From the NCBI RefSeq assembly GCF_006517255.1, contig NZ_CP041185.1, positions 1,302,001 through 1,366,000 of the forward strand: a DNA stretch of 64,000 nucleotides, in the 5' to 3' direction. Source of the DNA: Janthinobacterium tructae. Its GTDB lineage: Bacteria; Pseudomonadota; Gammaproteobacteria; Burkholderiales; Burkholderiaceae_D. The position numbers and the translations under genes are program-made. Of the stretch, positions 25,781 to 33,800 are shown piece by piece. The notes under the pieces were generated by a model. It was not told the origin of the DNA, ran no database searches, and saw nothing but the letters and a program-made list of their open reading frames with translations. How positions within the stretch are numbered: position 1 is the first letter of the stretch; every line of letters starts with the position of its first letter.

Positions 25781-26833
25781 CTACACCTTGGCCGGCTCCC
25801 AGTAATTGGCCAGGCCCAGCTTTTTCAGGCCGGCCGCCACGAAACGCGGCTCCAGCAATTCCTCCGCCGTCAACGGTAGTCGAATCAGCTTTTGTTCCTG
25901 CGCAAACGCCAGCACCCTGCGGTAATGCCGGTACACGGCGTCGTCGTACAGGGGAGACCAGCGCTCCTTCCACTGCAAGCCAGGATCGTCGTAGCTGCGC
26001 CGCACCACGCTATCGGGCGTGCCATTGCGCGTGCCATCCTTGATGACGGCTTCGCGGTTGCCGTCCAGCGCCGCCCAATGCTGGGCCCGCAGCCAGGCCG
26101 TGGCCACCAGTTCCGCGATGTCGGGATGGGCTTGCGTAAAGTCGCGCCGCGCCCACAGTTCCGCGCGCATTTTACGCTCCGGCAAGCCCTTGCTGGACCA
26201 GATGATGCGGCCGATGCCCTTGTCTTCCAAGGGATAGCCATTGATCATGAACAAGGCGTCGACGGCGCCCGTGGCCAGCGCAGCCGTGCCCGGTTTGAGG
26301 TCCATATTGATCAGGCGAAAATCCGTGGGCGACATGCGCTGGTCGGCGATCAACTGGCGCAGCCCCAGTTCCCATGGCCGGCCCCGGTGCACGCTGATGC
26401 GCTTGCCCTTCAGGTCGGCCAATGACGTGGCGCGCGAACTGGTGGGCACCAGCAGGAACTGGTCCGTGCCCCGCCCCGCCGGCACGATCACCTGCGTGCG
26501 CACGCCGCCCGCGTTGAGGATGACGGAGGGCAAGTCGCCATACGCGGCCATGTCGATGCGCCCGCTGGCGAACGCCTCGTTCATGGTCGCGCCCGTGTCG
26601 CCCGTGACGGGCAGCCATTCCAGCCTCACGCCGCGCTGCTTGAGCTCGCGCGCCAGCCAGCCTTCCTGCTGCACCCGGTAAGCGATGCCGCCCAGTTCCG
26701 CCCTGCCGTTTTCCGCAAAGCCCGTCGAGGCGATGCGCAGGGCCGCCGGCGGCGCCCCCGCTTTCACCGCCGACACTGCCTGTCCCGCCAGGGGCAGCAG
26801 CGCCAGCCCGCCCATCACCGTGCGTCGCCGCAT
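25781..26833 (-). CDS. ABC transporter substrate-binding protein (SsuA/TauA-like), second copy
   Basis: Periplasmic binding protein of 350 residues for sulfonate-type substrates. It has a signal peptide with an arginine-rich n-region (MRRRTVMGGLALLPLAGQA), possibly Tat-type. Family motifs: NEAFASGRIDMAAYGDLPSV and LKGKRISVHRGRPWELGLRQ. The start is fixed by GAGGAG 7 bases upstream. It is the last gene of the eight-gene minus-strand operon and resembles the product of 31731-32804, so the importer may use two binding proteins of different specificity. Confidence 0.85.
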   Translation of the reverse strand: MRRRTVMGGLALLPLAGQAVSAVKAGAPPAALRIASTGFAENGRAELGGIAYRVQQEGWLARELKQRGVRLEWLPVTGDTGATMNEAFASGRIDMAAYGDLPSVILNAGGVRTQVIVPAGRGTDQFLLVPTSSRATSLADLKGKRISVHRGRPWELGLRQLIADQRMSPTDFRLINMDLKPGTAALATGAVDALFMINGYPLEDKGIGRIIWSSKGLPERKMRAELWARRDFTQAHPDIAELVATAWLRAQHWAALDGNREAVIKDGTRNGTPDSVVRRSYDDPGLQWKERWSPLYDDAVYRHYRRVLAFAQEQKLIRLPLTAEELLEPRFVAAGLKKLGLANYWEPAKV

Positions 26834-26881
26834 CGCATTCTCCTCATCATCATGCATGGCCACTGTTGACGCGCTTCCCGC

Positions 26882-27937
26882 TCAAGCCGCCCGGCGCGTC
26901 TGCGCCAGCGCCGCTTCGAATGGACGCGGGTCGATCCAGGCGCGCACGTCGACCTTGCTGGGCAGGAAGTTCCAGCGGAACAAAAAGTCGCTGAAATCCT
27001 GCAAGCCCGCGATCGACGTTTCCGCCAGGTCCGTGTCCAGGCGCAGATGGGCATCCTTGCCGTAAGCCACTTGCACCCAGTGCTCGCTGGCATTCGATTC
27101 GCGCGCGAGGAAACGCCGCGTCTCGTCCGCATGGCCACGCGCCCACGCTTCGGCCCGCAGCACCTGCTCGACCAGGGTGACGGCGGAGCTGAAGTGATGC
27201 TCCAGCAAGTGCGCATCGACGCTCAAGGTGCGCGGCGTGCCGTTGTTGGCGCGGATCAGGGGTTCCGGATGGTTGCCCGTGTCGATCACCGTGTGCAAGC
27301 CGAACTGCTGCGCCAGCTGGGCGGCCGAAGCGCCCTTCAGGAAAATGGCATCCACCTCGCCCCGCAGCAGTCCCAGCAGCTCCGGACTCTGTCCGCCGCG
27401 CCGCGCGCCGCTGAACAGATTCGTTGCCGCGCCCTGTTCCGGCGGCGCTTCGCTCTGGCCCGTGTTGACCACATAATCGACCAGTTCCACGTCGGCAACA
27501 GCCAGCCCTTCCAGGCTCAGCGCATTTTCCAGCCCCCGCAAGGCTTGCGCGCGCGCAAAGTCGATCTGCGCCTTGGCCCACAATGGCAGGCCGAAGCGCC
27601 GTCCCTTCAAGTCGCGCACCGTCAGGATACCGCTGCCGGGCAGCGTCAGGATCAGCTGCGTCTCGTCCGACCACGACAGGCCGATCACGCGCGTCTCGCG
27701 CCCCGCCGCGCGCGCCCACAGGGCGGGGATGTTGCCGCCGTGGCGCACGGAGTTCTGCAGGGTATGGTCGAAATGCGATTCGCGCACGGCTTCCTGGTCC
27801 GATTCGCGCAAGGAGCGCAAACTGGTGCCGTCGGCGCGCAAGGCCGCTTCCAACCAGCCTTGCTGCAAACCTATCCCCAGACCCGTCGGGACGGGGCAGC
27901 GCGTGTACCACAGGGTGTCGAGTGTGTCATTGCTCAT
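26882..27937 (-). CDS. DszB-like desulfinase candidate (binding-protein fold)
   Basis: A 351-residue cytoplasmic protein without signal peptide, in the superfamily of nitrate/sulfonate-binding proteins. It resembles DszB, the 2'-hydroxybiphenyl-2-sulfinate desulfinase of Rhodococcus. The three DszB active-site residues (Cys27, His60, Arg70) appear to be kept: Cys14 in YTRCPVPT, His55 in ESHFDHT and Arg65 in SVRHGGNIP. The His-to-Arg spacing is 10 in both. A transport binding protein would need export, so the lack of a signal peptide supports an enzyme. GGAG precedes the ATG. It lies 39 bases after the ABC ATPase gene in the operon. The substrate is unknown. Confidence 0.65.
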   Translation of the reverse strand: MSNDTLDTLWYTRCPVPTGLGIGLQQGWLEAALRADGTSLRSLRESDQEAVRESHFDHTLQNSVRHGGNIPALWARAAGRETRVIGLSWSDETQLILTLPGSGILTVRDLKGRRFGLPLWAKAQIDFARAQALRGLENALSLEGLAVADVELVDYVVNTGQSEAPPEQGAATNLFSGARRGGQSPELLGLLRGEVDAIFLKGASAAQLAQQFGLHTVIDTGNHPEPLIRANNGTPRTLSVDAHLLEHHFSSAVTLVEQVLRAEAWARGHADETRRFLARESNASEHWVQVAYGKDAHLRLDTDLAETSIAGLQDFSDFLFRWNFLPSKVDVRAWIDPRPFEAALAQTRRAA

Positions 27938-27976
27938 GGTGTATCTCCAGAGTGGGTGGACCGTTCAAAAAGGAAA

Positions 27977-28858
27977 CTACAGCGCCATCCTGCGCGCCCA
28001 TTCATTGCCATCCCATGAGCTGCTGGGATCTACATCCTGCGCCACGGGCGCTTGCGTGTCGTCGAGGTCGCTGAAATCCGCATGCAAGCCGTCACGGATG
28101 GCGACAAAGCCCGGCGAACCGCGCTGGCGCGGGTGGGCCAGCGGCACGTCCTGCACGCGGCGCACCTTGCCCGGGCGCGCATCGAGCACGACGATGCGGT
28201 CGGCCAGGTAGACGGCTTCATCGATGTCATGCGTGACCATCACCATGGTGATGCCCTCGTCTTGCCACAGGCGGCGCAGCTCCTGCTGCAAGCGCAAACG
28301 GGTCAGCGCGTCGAGCGCACCCAGCGGTTCGTCCAGCAGCAGCACGTCGGGCCGCCCCACGAGGGCGCGGGCAATCGCCGCCCGCTGCGACATGCCGCCC
28401 GACAACTGATGCGGATACGCATCCGCATAGCCATCAAGGCCCACGCGCGCAATTTCCGCCGCCACGCGGGCGGTGCGCTCGGCCAGCGGCACACGGGTAT
28501 TGCTGAAAGCCACGGCCACGTTCTGCTGCACCGTCAGCCACGGAAACAAGCGGTGGTCCTGGAACACGAGACCCCGGTGCAAATCCGTGCCACGAATCGG
28601 TACGCCATCGTGCAACAGCAAGCCCGTGTAATCCGTATCGAGGCCCGCCAGCAGGCGCAGCAGGGTTGACTTGCCGCAACCGGACGCGCCCACGATGGCG
28701 ACGAATTCACCGGGCGCAATGGTCAGGGAAATATCGTCGAGCACCAGCAGTGGCGCGCCTTTCAGCGAAAACGACTTGCTCACGTGCTGCACTTGCAAAC
28801 CGCCGCTCAGGTGCTGCCGCTGCGGCAGCAAGGTCGAAGGGGAAACGAAATCATTCAT
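27977..28858 (-). CDS. ABC transporter ATP-binding subunit (SsuB/TauB-like)
   Basis: A 293-residue ATPase energising sulfonate-type import. Walker A is GASGCGKST, the Q-loop lies in VFQDHRLFPWLTV, the signature is LSGGMSQR, Walker B is VLLLDEP and the H-loop VTHDIDEA. The start at 28858 overlaps the MFS gene stop by four bases. It serves the two permeases encoded upstream. The C-terminal tail of about 40 residues is longer than in typical SsuB. Confidence 0.92.
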   Translation of the reverse strand: MNDFVSPSTLLPQRQHLSGGLQVQHVSKSFSLKGAPLLVLDDISLTIAPGEFVAIVGASGCGKSTLLRLLAGLDTDYTGLLLHDGVPIRGTDLHRGLVFQDHRLFPWLTVQQNVAVAFSNTRVPLAERTARVAAEIARVGLDGYADAYPHQLSGGMSQRAAIARALVGRPDVLLLDEPLGALDALTRLRLQQELRRLWQDEGITMVMVTHDIDEAVYLADRIVVLDARPGKVRRVQDVPLAHPRQRGSPGFVAIRDGLHADFSDLDDTQAPVAQDVDPSSSWDGNEWARRMAL

Positions 28859-30120
28859 GGCGCACTCTCTGCGGTGGGGGCTAAGGAAGGAATGGCGGCG
28901 GGCGGCGCCCGGCGCAGCCAGCGGCTGCCGTGGAAAACCAGCCAGGCAGCCAGCCATGGAGCCAGCCAGATCAGGAACACATTGCGCAAGCCCGTCAGGT
29001 CGGCCAGGCGGCCCGCCGCCAGCGCGCCTGCCGTGCCGCCCACCATGCCGAACAGCGTCAGATGAGCCGAGACGCGTGCCTTGTCGACGGGCGCGCGGGC
29101 GATATTATCCGTATTGACGAGGTTATTCACGCCCAGGCCCAGGCCCAGCAGCACGGACGCGCCCAGGTAAGCGATGCTGGAGGGCCACAGGCCCAGGATC
29201 AGCAAGGCGGCCATGATGGCCAGGTGCGCACCGCCATACAGTTGCCCTCGGTACGGGCTGGCCAGCACGAAGCGCCCCAGGAACAGCAGCACCAGCACGC
29301 AGCTCAATCCCTGCACGGCCATCAGCCAGACGGAGTGATGCGCAGGCCAGTGCAGCACGCGGATGGCCAGCAAGATGGAAAACACGCCCACGCTGGAAGC
29401 CGTGAAGCTGGCCAGGATCTCGAACAGGTAAGTGACGCGCACGACGGGCAGGCGCAGCAGTTCGCGCAGGCTGGCCGCGCCGGGCAGCAAGGCTTGGCCT
29501 TCCAGCTTGCGCGGCGCAGTATTGCTGGGCAACACTTGCCAGCCCAGCACGGCCAAAATGGCGAACATCAGGGCGGAAATCAAAAAGCCTGCCTTCAGCC
29601 CCAGCTGCGCGATCAGATAATTGCCGCACAAAGGCCCGAGGAACTGCATGCCGAGTATCAACGTCCCCTTGTACCAGCCCGCCTTGCCCTGTCCCAGTTC
29701 CGGCAGGCGCACGAGAAACACCGTGCTCATGGCCACGATGCGCAGCGAGATGCACAGGCCGACGAGAAACATCAGCAAGGCCACCCATTGCCAGCCGGGC
29801 AGCCACGGCAGCACGCAAAAGGCCAGCGCCAGGCTCAGGCTGACGCCCGCATACAGATGCTTCGGGTTGCCACGCGAAAGAATATAGCCGGCCGGTATGG
29901 TGCCCAGCGCCATGGCCAGGGTTTCCGCGCTGCTGATCGCGGCCAGCTGAAAGTTGCTCACGTGCAAATGCAATCCCAGCAAAGTGGCCAGCACCTTGTT
30001 CATGCCGATGGTCACGCCCGACAGCAGGGTCAGGCCGATAAAGCGCAGCAAGAAGGCGCGCAGCTCGCCTTCGCGGGCACTGACGGCCGTGTCTGGCTGG
30101 AATGGCAAGGATTCACTCAC
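28855..30120 (-). CDS. MFS transporter within the organosulfur operon
   Basis: A 421-residue major-facilitator protein with about twelve helices (for example TLLSGVTIGMNKVLATLLGL). It overlaps the permease gene before it (8 bases) and the ATPase gene after it (4 bases), so it is tightly built into the operon although ABC importers do not need it. It may export a desulfurised carbon skeleton or sulfite, or import a second substrate; this is inference. Its position between permease and ATPase genes is unusual. Confidence 0.85.
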   Translation of the reverse strand: MSESLPFQPDTAVSAREGELRAFLLRFIGLTLLSGVTIGMNKVLATLLGLHLHVSNFQLAAISSAETLAMALGTIPAGYILSRGNPKHLYAGVSLSLALAFCVLPWLPGWQWVALLMFLVGLCISLRIVAMSTVFLVRLPELGQGKAGWYKGTLILGMQFLGPLCGNYLIAQLGLKAGFLISALMFAILAVLGWQVLPSNTAPRKLEGQALLPGAASLRELLRLPVVRVTYLFEILASFTASSVGVFSILLAIRVLHWPAHHSVWLMAVQGLSCVLVLLFLGRFVLASPYRGQLYGGAHLAIMAALLILGLWPSSIAYLGASVLLGLGLGVNNLVNTDNIARAPVDKARVSAHLTLFGMVGGTAGALAAGRLADLTGLRNVFLIWLAPWLAAWLVFHGSRWLRRAPPAAIPSLAPTAESAP

Positions 30121-30877
30121 TGCTGCGCCCCTTCACCAGCAGGCTCGCCAGCCGCGCAAACGCCACGTTCATCGCTTGCGCCAGCAAGGCGATCACGAGC
30201 ACGGCCAGCAAGACGACATCCATGCGGCCCGACACTTCACCGTTGAGCAACAATGAACCCATGCCGGGCCCGGCCGCAAACAGCAGTTCGCCGCCCAGGC
30301 AAGCCAGCCAGGCAAACGCCAGCGCATGCGTGACACCCGTGACGATGGCCGGCATGGCGCCCGGCAGCAAAATCTGGCGCAAGGTTTGCCAGCGCGTCAG
30401 GGTCAGCACCTGCCCCACTTCGCGCAATCTTCCTTCCACCTGGCGCATGCCCGCCTGCGTGTTGAGCACGGTAGGATAAAAGGCGGCGATGGCGATCACC
30501 AGCAGCTTGGCGCCATCGCCATTACCCACCCACAGACCCAGCAAAGGGATCAGGCCCAGCAAGGGAACTTGCCGGATGCTGTGGAACAGCGGGCCAATCA
30601 ATCGGTCAGCCAGCGGCGACTGCGCCATCAGCGCACCCGTGACGATGCCGGCGCTGCCGCCCAGCAGCAAGCCGGCCAGAGTGCGGCCCAGGCTGGCGCG
30701 CAAATGCACCCACAGTTCGCCCGTGACGAGCAGGTCGCGCAGGCTGTGCGCCAAATCTCCCAGCGAGACAAAGATGTAGGCGGCCGCCGCACCCTGGCCG
30801 GAGGCCCATTGCCAGGCGCCCAGCAAGGCCAGCGGCAACAGCGCACCCTTGATGATCTGGATCAAACGTTGTTTCAT
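30113..30877 (-). CDS. ABC transporter permease (SsuC/TauC-like) 2
   Basis: A 254-residue inner-membrane permease with about six helices and the BPD_transp_1 coupling motif region (LRQILLPGAMPAIVTGVTHALAF, the EAA loop). GGGGAG lies upstream of the ATG. The start overlaps the other permease's stop by four bases, so the importer probably uses a heterodimer of permeases instead of the usual SsuC homodimer. Confidence 0.88.
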   Translation of the reverse strand: MKQRLIQIIKGALLPLALLGAWQWASGQGAAAAYIFVSLGDLAHSLRDLLVTGELWVHLRASLGRTLAGLLLGGSAGIVTGALMAQSPLADRLIGPLFHSIRQVPLLGLIPLLGLWVGNGDGAKLLVIAIAAFYPTVLNTQAGMRQVEGRLREVGQVLTLTRWQTLRQILLPGAMPAIVTGVTHALAFAWLACLGGELLFAAGPGMGSLLLNGEVSGRMDVVLLAVLVIALLAQAMNVAFARLASLLVKGRSSE

Positions 30878-31734
30878 ATGGACTCCCCATTACGCTTCCA
30901 GCGCATCAGCCGCGATTCCAGCGCATGGCATGCCCGGTCCAGGCCGAAGCCGATCACACCCGTCAGCACCACGCCCACCATCACCACGTCGAGGCGGAAC
31001 ATTTGCCGGCCCATTTCCATCATCTGGCCCAGGCCGCTGTCCGCGGCCAGCAATTCCGCGCCCACCAGCACCATCCACGAACGCGACAGGGCGATGCGCA
31101 TGCCCGTCAGCGCGGCCGGCACGATGGCCGGCAAGACGATCAGGCGGATGCGCTGCCAGCGCGAAAAGCAATACACTTGCCCCACCTCAAAGTAGCGCTG
31201 CGACAGGTTGCGGATGGCGTCATGCACGGCCAGCGCCACGATAAAGAAACTGGCCTTGGCCACGATAAACACTTTAAAACTCTCGCCTATGCCGAACAGC
31301 AAGATAAACAAAGGGATCAGGGCCACGGTGGGCAGCTGGCGCAAGACATTGAACGTAGGGTCGACGTAGCTGCGCAAGCCAGGCGACAGGCCCAGCACGA
31401 CGCCGAAGGCCAGGCCCGCGCTGGCGCCCAGACCGAAACCGGCCAGCAAGCGGAACAGGCTGATGCCCAGGTGCTGGCCCAGTTCGCCGCTCTCGGCCAG
31501 GTCTGCCGCCGTCAGCAGCACTTGCCACGGCGACATCAAGATATGCGCCGGCATCCACTCGAAGGTGGTGGCCGCCGTCCACAGCAGCAGCAAGGCCAGC
31601 GGCGAAGCCCACACGGACCAGCGCGAGCGCACGAAACGTCGCAGCCAGGGGATGGGCGCCGCACGCACTGGCGCAGGAGAGCGCGGCGTATCCTTGGCGC
31701 GCGGCAAGGCGATGGCGTTGACGATGGAAGTCAT
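30874..31734 (-). CDS. ABC transporter permease (SsuC/TauC-like) 1
   Basis: A 286-residue permease of the same family with about six helices; the EAA-type loop reads IRLIVLPAIVPAALTGMRIAL. It overlaps its neighbours on both sides by four bases (the binding-protein gene before it and the second permease after it), showing strict translational coupling. It is longer at the N-terminus than permease 2. Confidence 0.9.
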   Translation of the reverse strand: MTSIVNAIALPRAKDTPRSPAPVRAAPIPWLRRFVRSRWSVWASPLALLLLWTAATTFEWMPAHILMSPWQVLLTAADLAESGELGQHLGISLFRLLAGFGLGASAGLAFGVVLGLSPGLRSYVDPTFNVLRQLPTVALIPLFILLFGIGESFKVFIVAKASFFIVALAVHDAIRNLSQRYFEVGQVYCFSRWQRIRLIVLPAIVPAALTGMRIALSRSWMVLVGAELLAADSGLGQMMEMGRQMFRLDVVMVGVVLTGVIGFGLDRACHALESRLMRWKRNGESI

Positions 31735-32804
31735 GGCGTCCAGTAGGTTTGCAGCTTCAGCTGCGCCAGCGCCTGGTTGACGAACTGGGGTGCGAACAGG
31801 CTATCGACTTGCAGGGGCCGCGCGATCAGGCCCGCGCTCTTCGCATACGCCGCCTCTCCCACGTAATGCTGGCGCAAGCTGGCCGTAAACAACGGCGACC
31901 AGCGCGCCTGCCACGGCGTATGGTCGCCCGCCAGTTCGCGCCGCACGACGCTTTCCACCTGGCCCGCGGCCGCCTCGGTGCGCACATATTCATCTTCGCC
32001 GCCCGCGCCGGCCGCCCGGTGGTGCTCGCGCACATACGCCGTCACCACCAGCTGGGCCAGCTGCGGCCAGCGTTGCAGGAAGCCGCTGTCAGCCCACAGT
32101 TCGGCGCGCATCTTCCAGTCCTGCGGCGGTGCCTTGCTCGCCCAGATGATCTTGCCCACTTTTTTATCTTCCAGCAGGAAGGCGTCGCTGAGGGTGAAGA
32201 AGGCGTCCGCGCCGCCCGTGGCCACGGCCGCCGCGCCTGCCTGCGGATTGAGGTTGAGGATCTTGACGTCGCGCAAGCTCATGCCGTTCGCTTCCAGCAA
32301 GCGGGCGAACGGGTATTCCCACGGCCGCCCACGGTGCAAGGCGATCTTCTTGCCCTTCAAATCCTTGATCGAATGGGCCGTGGAACCGTTCGGCACCACC
32401 AGATAGGTGTTATTGGCGCTGCCACCGGGCAGTATCAGCCGCGTCTGCAAGCCCGAGGCATTGGCGATTATCGACGGCAAATCGCCATACTGGGCCAGGT
32501 CGATCGAGTGGTTGGCAAACGCCTCGTTGACTTGCGTCGCCACGGAGTTGGTGGTGACGGGCACCCATTCCAGCTTCACGCCCAGCTTGCCCAGTTCGGC
32601 CGCCAGCCAGCCCTGCGCGGCCACCTGGGCGGCCGAACCTGCAAACACGGTCTTGCCGGACGGTGCCGTGCGCGCCACGACGGCGATGCGCACGGCGGCC
32701 GGCAAGGGATCGGCTGCCGCCGCGATGGCGGGCGCCAGCAGGCTGGCCGCCATGGCGGTGGCGAGTACCTTGCGCCAGGTCAAACGTAAGAATTTCAATG
32801 ACAT
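31731..32804 (-). CDS. ABC transporter substrate-binding protein (SsuA/TauA-like), first copy
   Basis: A 357-residue periplasmic binding protein. A signal peptide (FLRLTWRKVLATAMAASLLAP, cleavage near AAA) is followed by sulfonate-binding motifs: VNEAFANHSIDLAQYGDLPS and LKGKKIALHRGRPWEYPFAR. It overlaps permease 1 by four bases and follows the class II aldolase-like gene by 22. An ATG at 32822 is an alternative start. With the two permeases and ATPase it forms a complete importer for a sulfonate-like compound. Confidence 0.9.
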   Translation of the reverse strand: MSLKFLRLTWRKVLATAMAASLLAPAIAAAADPLPAAVRIAVVARTAPSGKTVFAGSAAQVAAQGWLAAELGKLGVKLEWVPVTTNSVATQVNEAFANHSIDLAQYGDLPSIIANASGLQTRLILPGGSANNTYLVVPNGSTAHSIKDLKGKKIALHRGRPWEYPFARLLEANGMSLRDVKILNLNPQAGAAAVATGGADAFFTLSDAFLLEDKKVGKIIWASKAPPQDWKMRAELWADSGFLQRWPQLAQLVVTAYVREHHRAAGAGGEDEYVRTEAAAGQVESVVRRELAGDHTPWQARWSPLFTASLRQHYVGEAAYAKSAGLIARPLQVDSLFAPQFVNQALAQLKLQTYWTP

Positions 32805-32826
32805 CTCGGGCCCATTCTTCAAAGGG

Positions 32827-33576
32827 TTACACCAGATCGGTGGCAGGCAGCAGAGACAAAGCGCGCGCGGTGTCGATCAGCTTGCTCATCTTCCATTGCT
32901 GCAGCAACACGCCGGGACCGAAGTCGCGCGAGCCGCCAATGGCTTCGGCCGCGATCTGGATCTTGGCGCCCTCTTCCAGCAGCAGGATGAACTCGGCCAG
33001 CTTCAGCAAGCCCTGCTTGCCCCACACGGTGGCGCCGCCATTCGCTTCCAGGATGGCCGTGGCGTGCGTGTTGCGGGCGATTTCACCGAGGATGAAATCG
33101 ACTTCTGGCTGGCGGCGGTCGATATAGATGGGAATTTCGCGGATCAGCTGGAAGCGCTGCACGGGCACGTAGCGGATCGGCAGGGTGCGGTGCGTCTGCG
33201 CCCACGCGCCCAGGGACGGCGAGTGCACGTGCGAGATCGACGTGACCTCGGGACGCTCACGGAACAATTTTAAATAGCGCGCGCCGCCGTTGTTGGCGTC
33301 GCCCACAATCACCGTGCCATCGAGCGCCAGCACGGCCGCCTTCAGGGGCTGGCCGCGGCGGAACGGGCCCGGGTCGTTGACGACCACCACCTTGTCACCG
33401 CCAGGGGTGCGCTCGACAAAGCCCACCGTGCCGTTGGCCGTCAGGCTGCCCGTCTCGCGCAAGCCGTCGAAGGCCGTCTGCGCATCGCGCCGCACCTGTT
33501 CCACGAAGGCCAGTTCGGCCGCCGTCAACTCCTGCACCTGTACTTGTTGTGCTTGCGCTTGTGCCACGTCCGTCAT
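32827..33576 (-). CDS. Class II aldolase/adducin-like protein lacking a zinc-ligand His
   Basis: A 249-residue protein of the class II aldolase/adducin fold (RhaD/FucA family). The first two zinc histidines are present in SISHVHSPSLGAWA. The third normally sits in an ANHG motif; here the matching segment reads EANGGATVWGK, with Gly in place of His. It could therefore bind metal differently or act as a non-aldolase enzyme. It is the first gene of the eight-gene operon, with a near-perfect sigma-54 promoter 53 bp upstream, so a role in handling a carbon or sulfur intermediate is likely. GGAGC precedes the chosen ATG. Confidence 0.8.
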   Translation of the reverse strand: MTDVAQAQAQQVQVQELTAAELAFVEQVRRDAQTAFDGLRETGSLTANGTVGFVERTPGGDKVVVVNDPGPFRRGQPLKAAVLALDGTVIVGDANNGGARYLKLFRERPEVTSISHVHSPSLGAWAQTHRTLPIRYVPVQRFQLIREIPIYIDRRQPEVDFILGEIARNTHATAILEANGGATVWGKQGLLKLAEFILLLEEGAKIQIAAEAIGGSRDFGPGVLLQQWKMSKLIDTARALSLLPATDLV

Positions 33577-33628
33577 GTCATGCTCCATTCTTTGAGGTTA
33601 AGGTACGAATCAGTCATGCCTCTACTTT

Positions 33629-33644
33629 TGCAAGACGCGTGCCA
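33629..33644 (-). promoter_or_regulatory. Sigma-54 (-24/-12) promoter of the eight-gene sulfur operon
   Basis: Read on the minus strand the site is TGGCACGCGTCTTGCA, an exact match to the consensus TGGCACG-N4-TTGCW. It lies 53 bp before the class II aldolase-like ATG, with three activator-site palindromes 37-91 bp farther upstream. Confidence 0.85.
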
Positions 33645-33670
33645 GCGCCAGGGCCGCAGAAATGGTGGAT

Positions 33671-33743
33671 CGCTGCTGCCTGTGCAACAGCGGCTGCTGG
33701 CGTGGCAGCAGCGCTGGACGCAGGCGCTGTCGCCAAGCCAGCA
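33671..33743. promoter_or_regulatory. Activator-site array C: three YGCTG-N9-CARCA palindromes
   Basis: Sites at 33671-33689 (CGCTG-N9-CAACA), 33692-33710 (GGCTG-N9-CAGCA) and 33725-33743 (CGCTG-N9-CAGCA). Centres are 21 and 33 bp apart, near whole helical turns. The array sits between divergent sigma-54 promoters and could serve both. The same palindrome recurs at 38337-38415 and 40817-40857. Confidence 0.7.
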
Positions 33744-33751
33744 AGCGGCGC

Positions 33752-33767
33752 GGGCACGTTTCCTGCA
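33752..33767 (+). promoter_or_regulatory. Sigma-54 promoter of the second DszB-like gene
   Basis: GGGCACGTTTCCTGCA matches TGGCACG-N4-TTGCW with two changes and keeps the invariant GG and GC at the right spacing. It lies 33 bp before the ATG at 33801 and directly right of array C. Confidence 0.65.
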
Positions 33768-33800
33768 CGGTTCAAGGCTCCACCACCACGAAAGAAATCC

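Noticed and set aside
26882..27937. Annotating this gene and 33801-34853 simply as ABC substrate-binding proteins
   Set aside because: Neither has a signal peptide, and both conserve the DszB triad, so the binding-protein label alone would hide the likelier enzymatic role.
33615..33800. Coding extension of the DszB-like gene upstream to 33549
   Set aside because: The extra 84 codons run through the activator sites and both sigma-54 promoters; the ATG at 33801 with AAAGAAA upstream fits better.
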